From contig NZ_CP134195.1 in NCBI RefSeq assembly GCF_031585635.1, positions 1,674,001 through 1,738,000 of the forward strand: a DNA stretch of 64,000 bases. Reading direction: 5' to 3'. This DNA is from Paraburkholderia sp. FT54 (GTDB lineage Bacteria; Pseudomonadota; Gammaproteobacteria; Burkholderiales; Burkholderiaceae). Position 1 is the stretch's first letter. Each line of letters begins with the position of its first letter. The notes under the pieces are model-generated. The model made no database searches, was not told the origin of the DNA, and worked only from the letters and a program-made list of their open reading frames with translations. The position numbers were made by a program, and so were the translations under genes. Of this stretch, positions 45,525 to 55,914 are shown piece after piece.

Positions 45525-47225
45525 TCATTCGGGTTCGGGCGTTGACCCGGAGCCCGCCGTCATCCGATCGGTAAGAGCACATTTCTGGACTTTGCGTGCC
45601 GACGGCAATATGTAATCGCGGAACTGCTCGCGCAGCTTCAGCTTGTGCAGCTTGCCGGTTGCGGTGTGTGGCAGCGCGTCGACGAAGACGACATCGTCAG
45701 GAATGCACCACTTGGCGACCTTGCCTTCGTAGAATCCACGCAACTCGTCCTGAGTCACATGGGTATCGGGACGCTTGACGACCACCAGCAGCGGCCGCTC
45801 TGTCCACATGGGATGCGCGCAGGCAATACACGCCGCCTCCGCCACCGCGGGATGCGCGACCGCCACGTTCTCGATGTCGATCGAACTGATCCACTCGCAG
45901 CCCGACTTGATCAGGTCCTTGCTGCGATCGGTGATGCGCATGAAGCCGTCGCGATCGATCGTGGCGACGTCGCCGGTCGGAAACCAGCCGTCGACGAGCG
46001 GCGATGCATCGCGGCGGAAATAGCTGTCGATCACCCACGGCCCGCGCACATGCAGATCGCCGAACGTCACGCCGTCCCACGGCAATTCGCGCCCGCCGTC
46101 GCCGACGATCTTCATGTCGACGCCATAGACCACATGTCCCTGCTTCTCGAGCAGCCTGCGTTGCTCGTCGGGCGAGCGCTGCGTCTGCTCCCAGTTGAGT
46201 CTGGCAAGCGTACCGAGCGGCGACATCTCCGTCATGCCCCACCCATGGATGGCCTCGACGCCATAATCGTCCTTGAACATCCTGAGCATTGCAGGAGGGC
46301 ACGCCGAGCCGCCGATTATCGTGCGCTCCAGCGACGAGAACCGTACGCCCGCTTCGTGCACGTAGTTGAGCAGCCCGAGCCACACGGTCGGCACGCCCGC
46401 CGAACACGTGACGCGCTCGGCTTCCATCAGTTCGTAGAGCGACTTGCCGTCGAGGTCCTTGCCGGGGAACACCAGTTTCGTGCCGTTCAACGGCGCGGCG
46501 TGCGCAATGCCCCACGCGTTCACATGGAACATCGGCACGACGGGCAGCACGCAATCGCGCGCGGATAGCCCCATCGCATCGGGAAGCGATGCGCCGAGCG
46601 CATGCAGCACAGTGGAGCGATGCGAATACAGCGCGCCCTTCGGATTGCCCGTCGTGCCCGACGTGTAGCAAAGATTCGACGCGCTTCGCTCGTCGATCGA
46701 CGGCCAGTCGAACTGGCCGTCGTTTCCCGCGAGCAACGTTTCGTAGCACGATGCGGCCGTCGACATGCGCGGCATATGCGCCTCGTCCGTCATCGCAATC
46801 CAGCCGCGCACGTTCGGACATTGCGGCGCAAGCGTGTCGACGAGCGGCGCGAACGTGAGGTCGAACAGCACATAGCTGTCGTCGGCGTGATTGACGATAT
46901 AGGCTATCTGGTCGGGGAAAAGCCGCGGATTGATCGTGTGGCAGACGGCGCCGAAGCCTGTCGTGCCGTAGTACGTTTCCAGGTGCCGGTAGCCGTTCCA
47001 TGCGAGCGTGCCGATCCGGTCACCCGCTTCGACGCCAAGCGCGATGAGCGCCTGCGCCAGTTGCTTCGCGCGCCGCTCGCAGTCGCGATACGTGTAGCGA
47101 TGCACGTCGCCCTCGACGCGCTTCGACACGATCTCCGTCGTGCCGAAGTAGCGCGACGCGTGCGCCAGCAACGAAGAAACCGTCAGCGGCACGTCCATCA
47201 TCTGTCCAGGCAGCGGTGTCGTCAT
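45525..47225 (-). CDS. AMP-forming acyl-CoA synthetase (medium/long-chain fatty acid type)
   Basis: 566 residues from ATG 47225 (GGGAG upstream). ANL motifs: P-loop [75 protein letters not shown] and the catalytic Lys in [14 protein letters not shown]. It activates a carboxylic acid to acyl-AMP and then acyl-CoA; AlkK-like medium-chain acids are the closest type. It precedes the DUF355 gene by 66 nt on the same strand. Confidence 0.95.
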   Translation of the reverse strand: MTTPLPGQMMDVPLTVSSLLAHASRYFGTTEIVSKRVEGDVHRYTYRDCERRAKQLAQALIALGVEAGDRIGTLAWNGYRHLETYYGTTGFGAVCHTINPRLFPDQIAYIVNHADDSYVLFDLTFAPLVDTLAPQCPNVRGWIAMTDEAHMPRMSTAASCYETLLAGNDGQFDWPSIDERSASNLCYTSGTTGNPKGALYSHRSTVLHALGASLPDAMGLSARDCVLPVVPMFHVNAWGIAHAAPLNGTKLVFPGKDLDGKSLYELMEAERVTCSAGVPTVWLGLLNYVHEAGVRFSSLERTIIGGSACPPAMLRMFKDDYGVEAIHGWGMTEMSPLGTLARLNWEQTQRSPDEQRRLLEKQGHVVYGVDMKIVGDGGRELPWDGVTFGDLHVRGPWVIDSYFRRDASPLVDGWFPTGDVATIDRDGFMRITDRSKDLIKSGCEWISSIDIENVAVAHPAVAEAACIACAHPMWTERPLLVVVKRPDTHVTQDELRGFYEGKVAKWCIPDDVVFVDALPHTATGKLHKLKLREQFRDYILPSARKVQKCALTDRMTAGSGSTPEPE

Positions 47226-47591
47226 AGCCGTGTCTCCCTGTTGTTCGCAACGCTTCCCTTTGACACTCGAAGGCTGACTATCCGTGCTCGAAATGACGGC
47301 TGATGCTTCCATCAGCCTTTGACTTGAGCCGCGCAGGCAATCCTGTTCAGTGATTCAAGATAGGCTAGCCCTGGACCTGTTGCAAATGGCTAACGGGAAT
47401 ATCGCCAACGTGTTGCGCTCGCGGTGCGGACAAACGGCACAAGCAGCGGTGCGGCCGTGCTCGCTGACGCCTTGCGGGAAGAAGTCCGGTAGGCGGCTAA
47501 TTAAGGATATGGCCCTGGAGGACGCCTCTTGTCGCAACCGGGTCCTGCGCCTAATGTTTAGAAGCACGCACCGGACAACGGACGAGGTCGT
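47226..47591. other. Divergent region with a leader hairpin
   Basis: About 365 nt between two divergent genes. GGCTGATG, CTTC, CATCAGCC at 47298-47317 is a perfect 8-bp hairpin near the acyl-CoA synthetase side, followed by TTT on the plus strand. No gene is seen. Confidence 0.45.
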
Positions 47592-50500
47592 ATGCGCTGC
47601 GCAAACTGCGGATTCGAGAATCCCGCTGGGGCGAGCCTCTGTGAAGGATGCCGCGCCATGCTGGCGCGCACATGTCCGCGCTGTGGAAATGAGGCGGGAC
47701 CCTCCGCCAAGTTCTGCAGCGAATGCGGCACGCCGCTGACTGATGGGCCCGCAGGGGCGCCCCTGCAATCCCGGTCCGTTTCAGAGCCGTCCCCGGCGCC
47801 TGTCCATTACACGCCGCACCACCTTGCCGAGCGCATCCGCGCCGAGCAGGCGGCCATGGAAGCCCGGGGCGAGATCGCCGGCGAGCGCAAGACCGTCACG
47901 GCGCTCTTTGCCGACATGGCGGGGTCCACGGCGCTGGTTCAGGACCTGGACCCGGAAGAAGCCCAGCGCCTGATCGGGCCGGTCGTCGCGCTGATGATGG
48001 AAGCTGTCCATTATTACGAGGGCTATGTCGCCAAATCGCTCGGCGACGGCATCCTGGCGCTGTTCGGCGCGCCCATCGCCCATGAGGACCATCCGCAGCG
48101 CGCGCTGTATGCGGCGCTGCGGATGCAGCACGCGATGCGCCGCCACGGGGACAGGATTCGTCTGGAAAAAGGCATCCCGCTGCAAATTCGCGTCGGTATC
48201 CACACGGGTGAGGTCGTCGTGCGTTCGATCCGCACGGACGACCTGCACACCGATTACGATCCGGTTGGACACACCATCCACATTGCGTCCCGGATGGAAG
48301 GGATTGCCGCCCCCTCGTCGATTCTGGTGAGCGAGTCCACGCACAAACTCGCCGCGGGCTATTTTGAGTTCAAGGCACTGGGGGCCACGCAGGTCAAAGG
48401 GGTTCCCGAGCCGCTCGTCGTGTATGAGGTATTGGGTCCCGGCGCGTTGCGCACGCGCCTGCAATTGTCGGCACATCGCGGCCTGGCCAGATTCGTGGGC
48501 CGCCAGACCGAGCTGGACCACTTGCATGCGGCGCTGGAGCAGGCAAATGAGGGGCGCGGACAGGTCGTCGCGGTGGCAGGCGAGGCCGGGGTCGGGAAGT
48601 CGCGTCTGTTCCATGAGTTCAAGGAGCGCTCTCGGGGCAACCGTGTGTTGCTGGAGACGTTTTCGGTTTCGCACGGCAAGGCCTTCGCCTACTTGCCGCT
48701 CATCGAATTGTTGAAGAACTATTTCCAGATCACCGCCCGTGACGACGAGCGGCAGTGTCGGGAAAAGGTCATGGGCAAGGCGCTGACCCTCGAGCGAAGC
48801 TTCGAGGATCTCGTGCCCTATCTTCTCTATCTGCTTGGCGTCGGCGAGCGAGGATCGGCGCTCGCGGAAATGGACCCGCAAGTCCGGCGCGACCGGACCA
48901 TTGACGCGATCATCGAACTCCTGACGCGGGAGAGCCGCGACCAGCCGATCGAGTTGCTGTTCGAGGATCTGCAGTGGCTGGACCGCGAGACTGAGGCGTT
49001 CCTCCTGAGCCTCATCGACCGCGTGGCGAATTCACGGATCCTGCTCCTTGTGAACTACCGGCCAGAGTATCAGCCTGTGTGGGAGCGCGTGGACCACTGC
49101 AGCCAGTTGCGGCTCGAACCGCTCGGGCCGGCGGAGGCCCAGGGATTGCTCTCGGCGCTGCTTGGGGACGATCCCACCCTCGTGCCGCTCAAACAGCTCA
49201 TCCTCGAAAAGACGGAGGGCAACCCTTTCTTCATGGAGGAAGTGGTCCAGACGCTGGTCGAAGAGAAAGCGCTGCTCGGCGAACCCGGCCGTTTCCGGAT
49301 CGAGCATGTCCCGGCTGCGCTGCATATTCCGACCACCGTGCAAGGCGTGCTCGCCGCTCGCATCGACCGGCTCCCTGTCGCGGAGAAGGACTTGCTGCAG
49401 GCGCTTGCGGTCCTCGGCAAGGAGTTTTCGTTCAGTCTGGTCCAGCGCATCTGCGGAGGTCCCGGTGCCCCGACCGATGAAGCGTTGCGGGATCTGCTGG
49501 CCCGCCTGGAGGCCGCGGAATTCATCTACGAGCGTCCCGCGTTTCCGGAGGTCGAGTATTCGTTCAAGCACGCGCTGACCCAGGAAGTCGCCGGCCGCTC
49601 GCTGCTGACAGAGCGCCGCAGCGCCCTGCATGAGCGTGCGGCGCAGGCCATCGAGGCGCTGTTCTCCACCCGTATCGCCGATTACTGGAGCGAATTGGCC
49701 CATCACTACAGGCTGAGCGGCAATGTCCAGAAGGCCGTGGAATACCTGCACCGCACCGGGCAGCAGGCGCTCGAGCATTCCGCCCATCTGGACGCGATGC
49801 GTCATCTCGGCGCAGCGCGGGAATTGCTCGAACATCTGCCTGACACGCCCGAACGCGCGCAGCAGGAACTGACGCTGCTGCTCTCGCTGGGGCCCGCCTT
49901 GATGGCCGTGCGCGGCTTTGGCGCGCCGGAGGTCGTGGCGGCGTATACACGCGCGCTGGCGTTGTGCGAACGGATAGGCGAGACGTCGAAGATCTTTTCG
50001 GTGCAGGTGGGACTGAGGACTTATTACCAGCTGCGCGCGGAGTACCGTACCGCGAACGAACTCGGAGAACGGCTGCTGCGCATGGCACGGCAGATCGGCA
50101 AACCGGCCTTGTTCGTGGAGGCGCATCTCGCACTAGGGGCAAGCCTGTTCTACAAGGGCGATCTCGAAGCTGCCCGCATCCACCAGGAGCAGGCTCTGGT
50201 TTTCTATCTTCAGGAAACGCACGAGGAGCACGTCTACGACCACGTGATCGATCCGGGCGTGCGCGCTCTGAACTTTATGGCCTGGACCTTGTGGCATCAG
50301 GGATACGCCGATCAGTCAGGCAAACGGAATCAAGAGGGGCTCGCACTGGCCCGGAAATATACCGGCGGCGCGAGCCTGGCGCTGACGTTGGCCTACACGG
50401 CGCAACTGCATCAGTTTCGGGGCGATGCGACGCTGACCCATAAGTACGCGGAGGCCGTCATCTCGCTCGCGGCCGAGCAGGGGATGCCGCTCTGGCACGC

Positions 50501-51050
50501 TTGGGGAACGATTCTGCGCGGCTGGGCGCTGAGCCAGCAAGGAAGCCTCCAGGAGGGGATTGCGCAAATACGCGAGGGCCTCGCCGGCTACCGTGCGACC
50601 GGGTCCGAAATGGGATGCTCGTATTTTCTGGTGCTGCTGGCCGACAGCTATCGGCAAGCGGGAGAGACGGACGCAGGCCTGGATGCGATCGACGAAGCGA
50701 TGGCGATGGTGCGTCGTTCAGGCGAGCACTGCTACGAGGCAGAGTTACATCGGGTCAGGGGACATCTGCTGCTCGACGCACCGAGCGATCGCATCGCCGA
50801 TGACACCCGTGCGCAAGAAGTCGAGGACTGCTTTCATCAGGCAATCGCAGCGGCTCGCCGTCACGGCGCCAGGTCGTTCGAATTACGCGCCGTATCGAGC
50901 CTCGCCCGTCTGTGGCAATGCCGGGGCAAAACGGCCGACGCACGGCGGGCGTTGTCCGAGGTGTACGGCGGCTTCGCAGAAGGCTTCGACACCGCCGACA
51001 TGCGGGAGGCGAAAGCCTTGCTCGATGCGTTGGCATGGTGCAAGGGGTGA
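47592..51050 (+). CDS. Zinc-ribbon / class III adenylate cyclase / AAA ATPase / TPR protein
   Basis: 1152 residues. Two zinc ribbons at 1-48 (CANC, CEGC, CPRC, CSEC). Class III cyclase domain at about 98-280 with metal-binding Asp in ALFADMAGST and in KSLGDGILALFG, and NxxxSR-type TIHIASRMEGI. AAA/STAND ATPase at about 300-600 with P-loop GEAGVGKS (330-337) and Walker B ELLFEDLQWLDR. The C-terminal half is helical TPR-like (from about 690). Likely a cytoplasmic signalling protein that makes cAMP in response to an unknown input. The patatin gene follows after 121 nt. Confidence 0.93.
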   Translation: MRCANCGFENPAGASLCEGCRAMLARTCPRCGNEAGPSAKFCSECGTPLTDGPAGAPLQSRSVSEPSPAPVHYTPHHLAERIRAEQAAMEARGEIAGERKTVTALFADMAGSTALVQDLDPEEAQRLIGPVVALMMEAVHYYEGYVAKSLGDGILALFGAPIAHEDHPQRALYAALRMQHAMRRHGDRIRLEKGIPLQIRVGIHTGEVVVRSIRTDDLHTDYDPVGHTIHIASRMEGIAAPSSILVSESTHKLAAGYFEFKALGATQVKGVPEPLVVYEVLGPGALRTRLQLSAHRGLARFVGRQTELDHLHAALEQANEGRGQVVAVAGEAGVGKSRLFHEFKERSRGNRVLLETFSVSHGKAFAYLPLIELLKNYFQITARDDERQCREKVMGKALTLERSFEDLVPYLLYLLGVGERGSALAEMDPQVRRDRTIDAIIELLTRESRDQPIELLFEDLQWLDRETEAFLLSLIDRVANSRILLLVNYRPEYQPVWERVDHCSQLRLEPLGPAEAQGLLSALLGDDPTLVPLKQLILEKTEGNPFFMEEVVQTLVEEKALLGEPGRFRIEHVPAALHIPTTVQGVLAARIDRLPVAEKDLLQALAVLGKEFSFSLVQRICGGPGAPTDEALRDLLARLEAAEFIYERPAFPEVEYSFKHALTQEVAGRSLLTERRSALHERAAQAIEALFSTRIADYWSELAHHYRLSGNVQKAVEYLHRTGQQALEHSAHLDAMRHLGAARELLEHLPDTPERAQQELTLLLSLGPALMAVRGFGAPEVVAAYTRALALCERIGETSKIFSVQVGLRTYYQLRAEYRTANELGERLLRMARQIGKPALFVEAHLALGASLFYKGDLEAARIHQEQALVFYLQETHEEHVYDHVIDPGVRALNFMAWTLWHQGYADQSGKRNQEGLALARKYTGGASLALTLAYTAQLHQFRGDATLTHKYAEAVISLAAEQGMPLWHAWGTILRGWALSQQGSLQEGIAQIREGLAGYRATGSEMGCSYFLVLLADSYRQAGETDAGLDAIDEAMAMVRRSGEHCYEAELHRVRGHLLLDAPSDRIADDTRAQEVEDCFHQAIAAARRHGARSFELRAVSSLARLWQCRGKTADARRALSEVYGGFAEGFDTADMREAKALLDALAWCKG

Positions 51051-51171
51051 ACGATCCATGATCCATGGCGCGGACTGGCGCGTGGGCGTGCTGCCGGCCG
51101 GCCGGGCGTGAGTGACCTGCGTGCCATGCCGGGCGCGAGATGCCGATCCGCATTGACCGAGGAGACGGGAA

Positions 51172-52221
51172 ATGACGACGAAGAATGCAGGCCGTCGCGG
51201 CGATGCCGAGCACAAGCCGGTCGCGCTGGCTTTGCAGGGAGGCGGGATGCACGGTGCGTTCACGTGGGGCGTGCTCGACCGGCTGCTAGAGGACGGCAGG
51301 CTTGCGATTGAAGGAGTGAGTGCGACCAGCGCCGGCTCGATGAATGCCGCGGTGCTCGCGTACGGCTTGCTGAAAGGGGGCGAGGACGGCGCGCGGCAGG
51401 CGCTGCACGACTTCTGGTACGCCGTGGCGCAATCGGCCGAGCGTTACAACCCGTTGCGCTGGATGCCGTGGCTGAAAGGGACGCATAGCTTCGGGTTCGA
51501 TCATTCGCCGTTATATGCGTTCGCCGACATGGCACTGCGCATTTTCTCGCCCTACCAGTTCAATCCGAACAATCTCAATCCGCTGCGCGAGGTGCTCGAT
51601 AGCCAGGTCGACTTCATCGCGTTGCGAAAACAATGTCCCATCCATCTGTATCTGTGCGCGACCAACGTCGAGACGGGGAAAATACGCCTCTTCACGGGCG
51701 AGGATATCTGCGCGGACGCCGTGCTTGCCTCCGCGTGCGTGCCGACGCTGTTCCAGGCGATCAGCATCGACGGCGAACACTACTGGGACGGCGGCTACAT
51801 GGGCAATCCGGCCATCTACCCGTTGATTTACCACTGCAAGACGCGCGACGTCGTGATCGTCCATATCAACCCGCTCGTTCGCCGGGGCGTGCCGATTACG
51901 GCCGCCGACATCCTCAACCGCGTCAGCGAAATCAGCTTCAATTCGTCGCTAATGCGCGAGATGCGGGCCATCGCCTTCGTCACCGATCTGATCCAGCAAG
52001 GCAAAGTCGAAGGTGACGAGATGAAGGAAATGCTGATCCATTCCATTCGATCCGACGAGGCCATGTGCGCGCTCAGCGTGTCCAGCAAGTACAACGCCGA
52101 TTGGGATTTCCTTTGCGGACTGCGCGATAACGGCCGACGCGAGGCCGATGTGTGGCTCGCGCATCACTACCGGAACGTTGGGCAACGCTCGAGTATCGAC
52201 ATTCGCGAGGAATTTCTTTGA
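51172..52221 (+). CDS. Patatin-like phospholipase
   Basis: 349 residues. Oxyanion motif LQGGGMHGAF (residues 21-30), nucleophile Ser53 in ATSAGSMNAA, and the catalytic Asp in YWDGGYMGNP, the Ser-Asp dyad of patatins. No signal peptide. GAGGAGA precedes the ATG. It presumably hydrolyses acyl esters of lipids. It lies between the cyclase-ATPase gene and the HD-like gene, likely in one operon. Confidence 0.93.
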   Translation: MTTKNAGRRGDAEHKPVALALQGGGMHGAFTWGVLDRLLEDGRLAIEGVSATSAGSMNAAVLAYGLLKGGEDGARQALHDFWYAVAQSAERYNPLRWMPWLKGTHSFGFDHSPLYAFADMALRIFSPYQFNPNNLNPLREVLDSQVDFIALRKQCPIHLYLCATNVETGKIRLFTGEDICADAVLASACVPTLFQAISIDGEHYWDGGYMGNPAIYPLIYHCKTRDVVIVHINPLVRRGVPITAADILNRVSEISFNSSLMREMRAIAFVTDLIQQGKVEGDEMKEMLIHSIRSDEAMCALSVSSKYNADWDFLCGLRDNGRREADVWLAHHYRNVGQRSSIDIREEFL

Positions 52222-52313
52222 GCCTTGCGACTGGATCGGCGCAACGCAATGAGGTCATGATGGGTATGGCGCCGGACGCTCACGCGATCCGTGCTTCATG
52301 GAGAGAGGCGGGA

Positions 52314-52928
52314 ATGAGTCAGACGCGGGCGCGCTTTATCGCATTGTGGTCACGCAGCGGCGGCTTGCGTGCTGAAGCCGCCTATGCCGAGCTGGCGCAG
52401 CTTTATGCCGAACCGACGCGTCATTACCACACGCTGCGTCATATCCGCCGCTGCTTGCGCGATCTCGACCGGGCGCGTAGCGCGATTCCTCACCCCGATG
52501 TTGTGGAACTTGCGCTGTGGTGTCACGACGTGATCTACGTTCCCGGCGCACGGGACAACGAGCAACGCAGTGCGGACTGGTTCCGGCAATGGGCGGGTGA
52601 GGGTATCGCCGCGAGCGAGCGCATCGGCGAAATGATCCTGGCGACCAGGCATACGCGTGTGCCGGCCGCGTTGGACGATTGCTTTGCCTGCGACATCGAC
52701 CTCGCGGTGCTGGGCGGTCGACGCGACCGCTTTCGTGAGGACGGAGTGCGCCTGAGGGCGGAACGTTCCGACCTTGACGATCGCGCCTACGACATGCATG
52801 AAAGGACGATTCTGGGCAACCTGCTGGCACGTCCGCGCATTTACCACACCGATTTTTTCCATACCCGTTGCGAAACGCGCGCGCGGGCCAATCTGACGTG
52901 GCGGCTCGGCCTGCCTGTAACGCAATGA
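52314..52928 (+). CDS. Predicted HD-superfamily metal-dependent hydrolase
   Basis: 204 residues from ATG 52314 (GAGGCGGGA upstream); ATGs at 52257 and 52260 would extend it by about 19 residues. Metal ligands appear in YHTLRHIRRCL and LALWCHDVIYVPGARDNEQR, then ILATRHTR and the Asp in CFACDIDLAVLGG. The family often carries the mistaken name NMDA receptor subunit. Substrate unknown. Follows the patatin gene by 92 nt. Confidence 0.85.
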   Translation: MSQTRARFIALWSRSGGLRAEAAYAELAQLYAEPTRHYHTLRHIRRCLRDLDRARSAIPHPDVVELALWCHDVIYVPGARDNEQRSADWFRQWAGEGIAASERIGEMILATRHTRVPAALDDCFACDIDLAVLGGRRDRFREDGVRLRAERSDLDDRAYDMHERTILGNLLARPRIYHTDFFHTRCETRARANLTWRLGLPVTQ

Positions 52929-53061
52929 CCATGATTCGACCTGCGCCGTCCGGTTACTCACCGAGCGGTGCAAACGGACCTTACGCTGATCGGCGCAGGC
53001 GACGTGCTCGACACTGCGAAGCAGATGCGGCGTTGTATCGATCCGGCGATCCACACGCTCC

Positions 53062-54414
53062 TCAGATGTTATGCGATCGTGGTCCCGCCGTAGCGATAGG
53101 CATCCTTTCGTCCGTCCGGTCAAACACCTTTTCCGGCTCGTCCGCTTCCTCGGGAGTTTCGTTATCCAGCACCCGGCGCATTCTGGGTTGGTCCAGTTCG
53201 TGGGTCCATCTGGCCACCACCAGTGTCGCCACGGCATTGCCGATGAAATTCGTCAACGCGCGCGCTTCGGACATGAAGCGGTCGATACCCAGGATAAGCG
53301 CAAGACCTGCAACCGGTACATGTCCGACCGCGGACAGCGTGGCCGCAAGCACGATGAACCCGCTGCCCGTCACACCCGCGGCGCCTTTGGAGGTCAGCAG
53401 CAACACAGCTAGCAAAGTAAGCTGATGCGTGAGGTCTAGCGGCGTATTCGTCGCCTGGGCGATAAAGACGGCGGCCAGTGTGAGGTAGATCGACGTGCCA
53501 TCGAGATTGAAAGAGTATCCAGTGGGAATGACTAGTCCAACTACTGATTTCTTCGCGCCAAGATTCTCCAGCTTCACCATGACGCGAGGCAGCGCGGCTT
53601 CCGATGAGGAGGTTCCAAGAACGACGAACAGTTCTTCCTTGAGGTACTTGATCAACTTCCACACGCTGAAACCATGGAACCTGGCAATCAGTCCTAGCAC
53701 GACGAAGATGAAGAAAAGGCAGGTCGCATAGAACGTGAGCATCAGCATCCCAAGGGAGAGCATGCTGCCGATGCCGTATTTACCGATGGTAAAAGCCATC
53801 GCGCCAAAGGCGCCGATCGGTGCCACTTTCATGATGATGCCGACAATGCGGAAGAACACGTGAGAGATCTTCTCGACAAAGTCGAATATCAATGTGCCTC
53901 TGCCGCCGAACGAGTGCAGCGCGAAGCCGAACATGAGCGCGAACAGCAGGACCTGAAGTATCTCACCCTAGGCGAACGCATCGACCACGGTCGAGGGGAC
54001 GATGTTCATCAGGAATTCGGTGGTGCTCTCCATCTTGCGCCCGCTGGTGATCGTAGCCACCGCTTTCGCGTCCAGCGTCTTCGGGTCCACGTTCATGCCG
54101 GCGCCGGGCTGTACCACGTTGACGATCACCAATCCGACCACCAGCGCGAGAGCGCTGACGATCTCGAAATAGAGCAGCGCCAGTCCGCCGGTCTTGCCCA
54201 CCTTCTTCATGTCTTCCATGCCGGCAATGCCGACGACCACGGTGCAGAAGATGATAGGGGCGATGATCATCTTGATCAGTTTGATGAAGGCGTCGCCGAG
54301 CGGCTTCATCGCCTCGCCGGTTTGCGGGGCGAAAATCCCCAACACAATACCGGCGATGATCGCGACGATGACCTGGAAATAAAGTGATCTGTAAAGCGGT
54401 TTGTGCGAAGCCAT
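53062..54414 (-). pseudogene. dctA: C4-dicarboxylate transporter DctA, interrupted by one amber codon
   Basis: 450 codons that together read as a full DctA (SLC1-type symporter). The first 148 codons ([20 protein letters not shown] to [10 protein letters not shown]) end at TAG 53968-53970; the next codons continue in the same frame with [20 protein letters not shown] and later [20 protein letters not shown]. In intact homologues the position is usually Lys (AAG), so one base change explains it. All transport motifs are otherwise present, so the lesion is recent, a sequencing error, or suppressed. Confidence 0.85.
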
Positions 54415-54764
54415 TTGAGCTCCAAAACAATCACTTCAGTCGTCATTCAGCGCTTCGATTGACACGCCAGCGTGACCGATGACGACGGGCAAGCATGCCG
54501 GCGTCGCGACCGCGGGGCGCAGTCGTGATACCTGTGCTTGTTCCGCAGAACGCGGAACGGCTGCTCACCCGGCAACTTGCGAATAGATTCTTACCAAACC
54601 ATTACGAAGCCTATGCTTCGCATCCGTCCTCGGCAAGCGGACAAACCCGAGCGTGCACTGCAGCAAACCGCCTTATAAAAGCTGTCGCTGTGTTGAGGCC
54701 GGGTTTGATCACGGGTGACTTTTAACCCACTATCATCGTTTCTCGTCACCAAGGAGAACAAACG
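54415..54764. promoter_or_regulatory. Divergent region of dctA and the cupin gene, with a dyad
   Basis: 350 nt. GTTCCGC, AGAAC, GCGGAAC at 54540-54558 is a perfect 7-nt inverted repeat that may be an operator for one or both genes. No gene is seen. Confidence 0.45.
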
Positions 54765-55247
54765 ATGGGTCGCCCCGATTTCATCAAACACTGGACCGAA
54801 CTGGAAGAACCCCATGCGCATTGCTATCGCGGCGATTCCGAACCGATGGGCCTTGACGCGCCGCTCTCCGCTGCAATGGGTATCACGCGGATCGGCATTC
54901 ATCACGTGAGGCTTTTGCCGGGTCGGCGCACCTCATATCCGCACGCCGAAAGTACTGAGCAGGAGTTTGTCTACGTGCTGCATGGCAAGCCCGATGTCTG
55001 GATCGACGGCGTACTGCACCCGCTTGCTGAAGGCGACTCGGTGGCGTTTGCGGCTGGCACTGGTATCTGCCACACCTTCATCAACAATACCCAAGATGAA
55101 GTCAGGCTGATGGTGATTGGTGAGCGGCCGCGTGCCGACAACCATATCCGGTATCCGCTTAACGAAACGTACGAACTGACACGCGCGGACCGCTGGACGG
55201 ACTGGCCGATCAGACCGCTTGGCGATCATGACGGGATGCCTGATTGA
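54765..55247 (+). CDS. Cupin-domain protein
   Basis: 160 residues. The two cupin motifs are visible: PHAESTEQEFVYVLHGKPDV and GDSVAFAAGTGICHTFINNT. AAGGAGA precedes the ATG. Similar stand-alone cupins are often found beside transport or sugar genes; substrate unknown. C-terminal NETYELTRADRWTDWPIRPL is a typical ending of this subgroup. Confidence 0.85.
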   Translation: MGRPDFIKHWTELEEPHAHCYRGDSEPMGLDAPLSAAMGITRIGIHHVRLLPGRRTSYPHAESTEQEFVYVLHGKPDVWIDGVLHPLAEGDSVAFAAGTGICHTFINNTQDEVRLMVIGERPRADNHIRYPLNETYELTRADRWTDWPIRPLGDHDGMPD

Positions 55248-55527
55248 TGCTTTTGCGAGTCGCAATCTTTCATGACATGGCATGAGCCACGTTCGGCTTG
55301 AACCTGCCAGGAGTCGTCATTGGCTGCGTCATCGGTCTGAAGTGGGAATATCCGGACCACCACCAGTAGCCGACCGTTCAAGCGCTGATGATACTGTCGC
55401 CTATCGCCGTGAGACATTTCGATGCACGAACCGCTGGCGACAAGTCAATTTTGACTTTCGTCGGTGCGATGAAGCTGCTGCAATACATTCGGGTTTTTAT
55501 TCTAATAAGGATTGTTAAGGAGGAGAA
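55248..55527. other. Gap before the LuxR remnant
   Basis: 280 nt without a recognised gene. A TAAGGAGGAGAA ribosome-binding site at the right end serves the next frame. Confidence 0.45.
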
Positions 55528-55914
55528 ATGGCTGAACGTAAAGTCGCTCTCGGGAGGGCAGTCGACGCCGCGCAGCATCTCCTCGATCCGGTTCCACCTT
55601 GGGAAGACGTTTTAGATACTGCGCGAGATCTGGTCGGTGCGGATAGCGGGACGCTCATTGTCTTTGATAACCAGTGTCGCCTACTTAACCTTACCGCCGT
55701 GGGCTTCACCGAGAGCTGTTCTCGCGATTACAACTCCTATTTTTATAGCCACGACATCCTGGAACATGACTCCCGCTCGGCACCGGCCGGGACCTGGCTC
55801 GATACAGGGCAAATGTATAGCAACTGGTCATGCACGCCTTTTCGTGGACATCTGGTGCGGGGATGGTCGACCTCGGATCACTCGGCGGAGGCATTGCGTA
55901 TGCGAATGCGGTGA
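55528..55914 (+). pseudogene. LuxR-family regulator, N-terminal sensor fragment
   Basis: The first 95-100 codons (VALGRAVDAAQHLLDPVPPW, ADSGTLIVFDNQ, SHDILEHD, GTWLDTGQMYSNW) are a complete start of the ligand or PAS-like domain of LuxR-type regulators. At about 55820-55830 the sequence leaves the family, and the following codons in this frame are the out-of-frame start of a HAF-repeat gene. The DNA-binding domain is absent. A perfect ribosome-binding site remains, so a fragment may still be made. Confidence 0.75.

Noticed and set aside
49032..50126. 364-codon minus-strand frame over the cyclase/ATPase gene
   Set aside because: Antisense shadow; no domain features and no ribosome-binding site.
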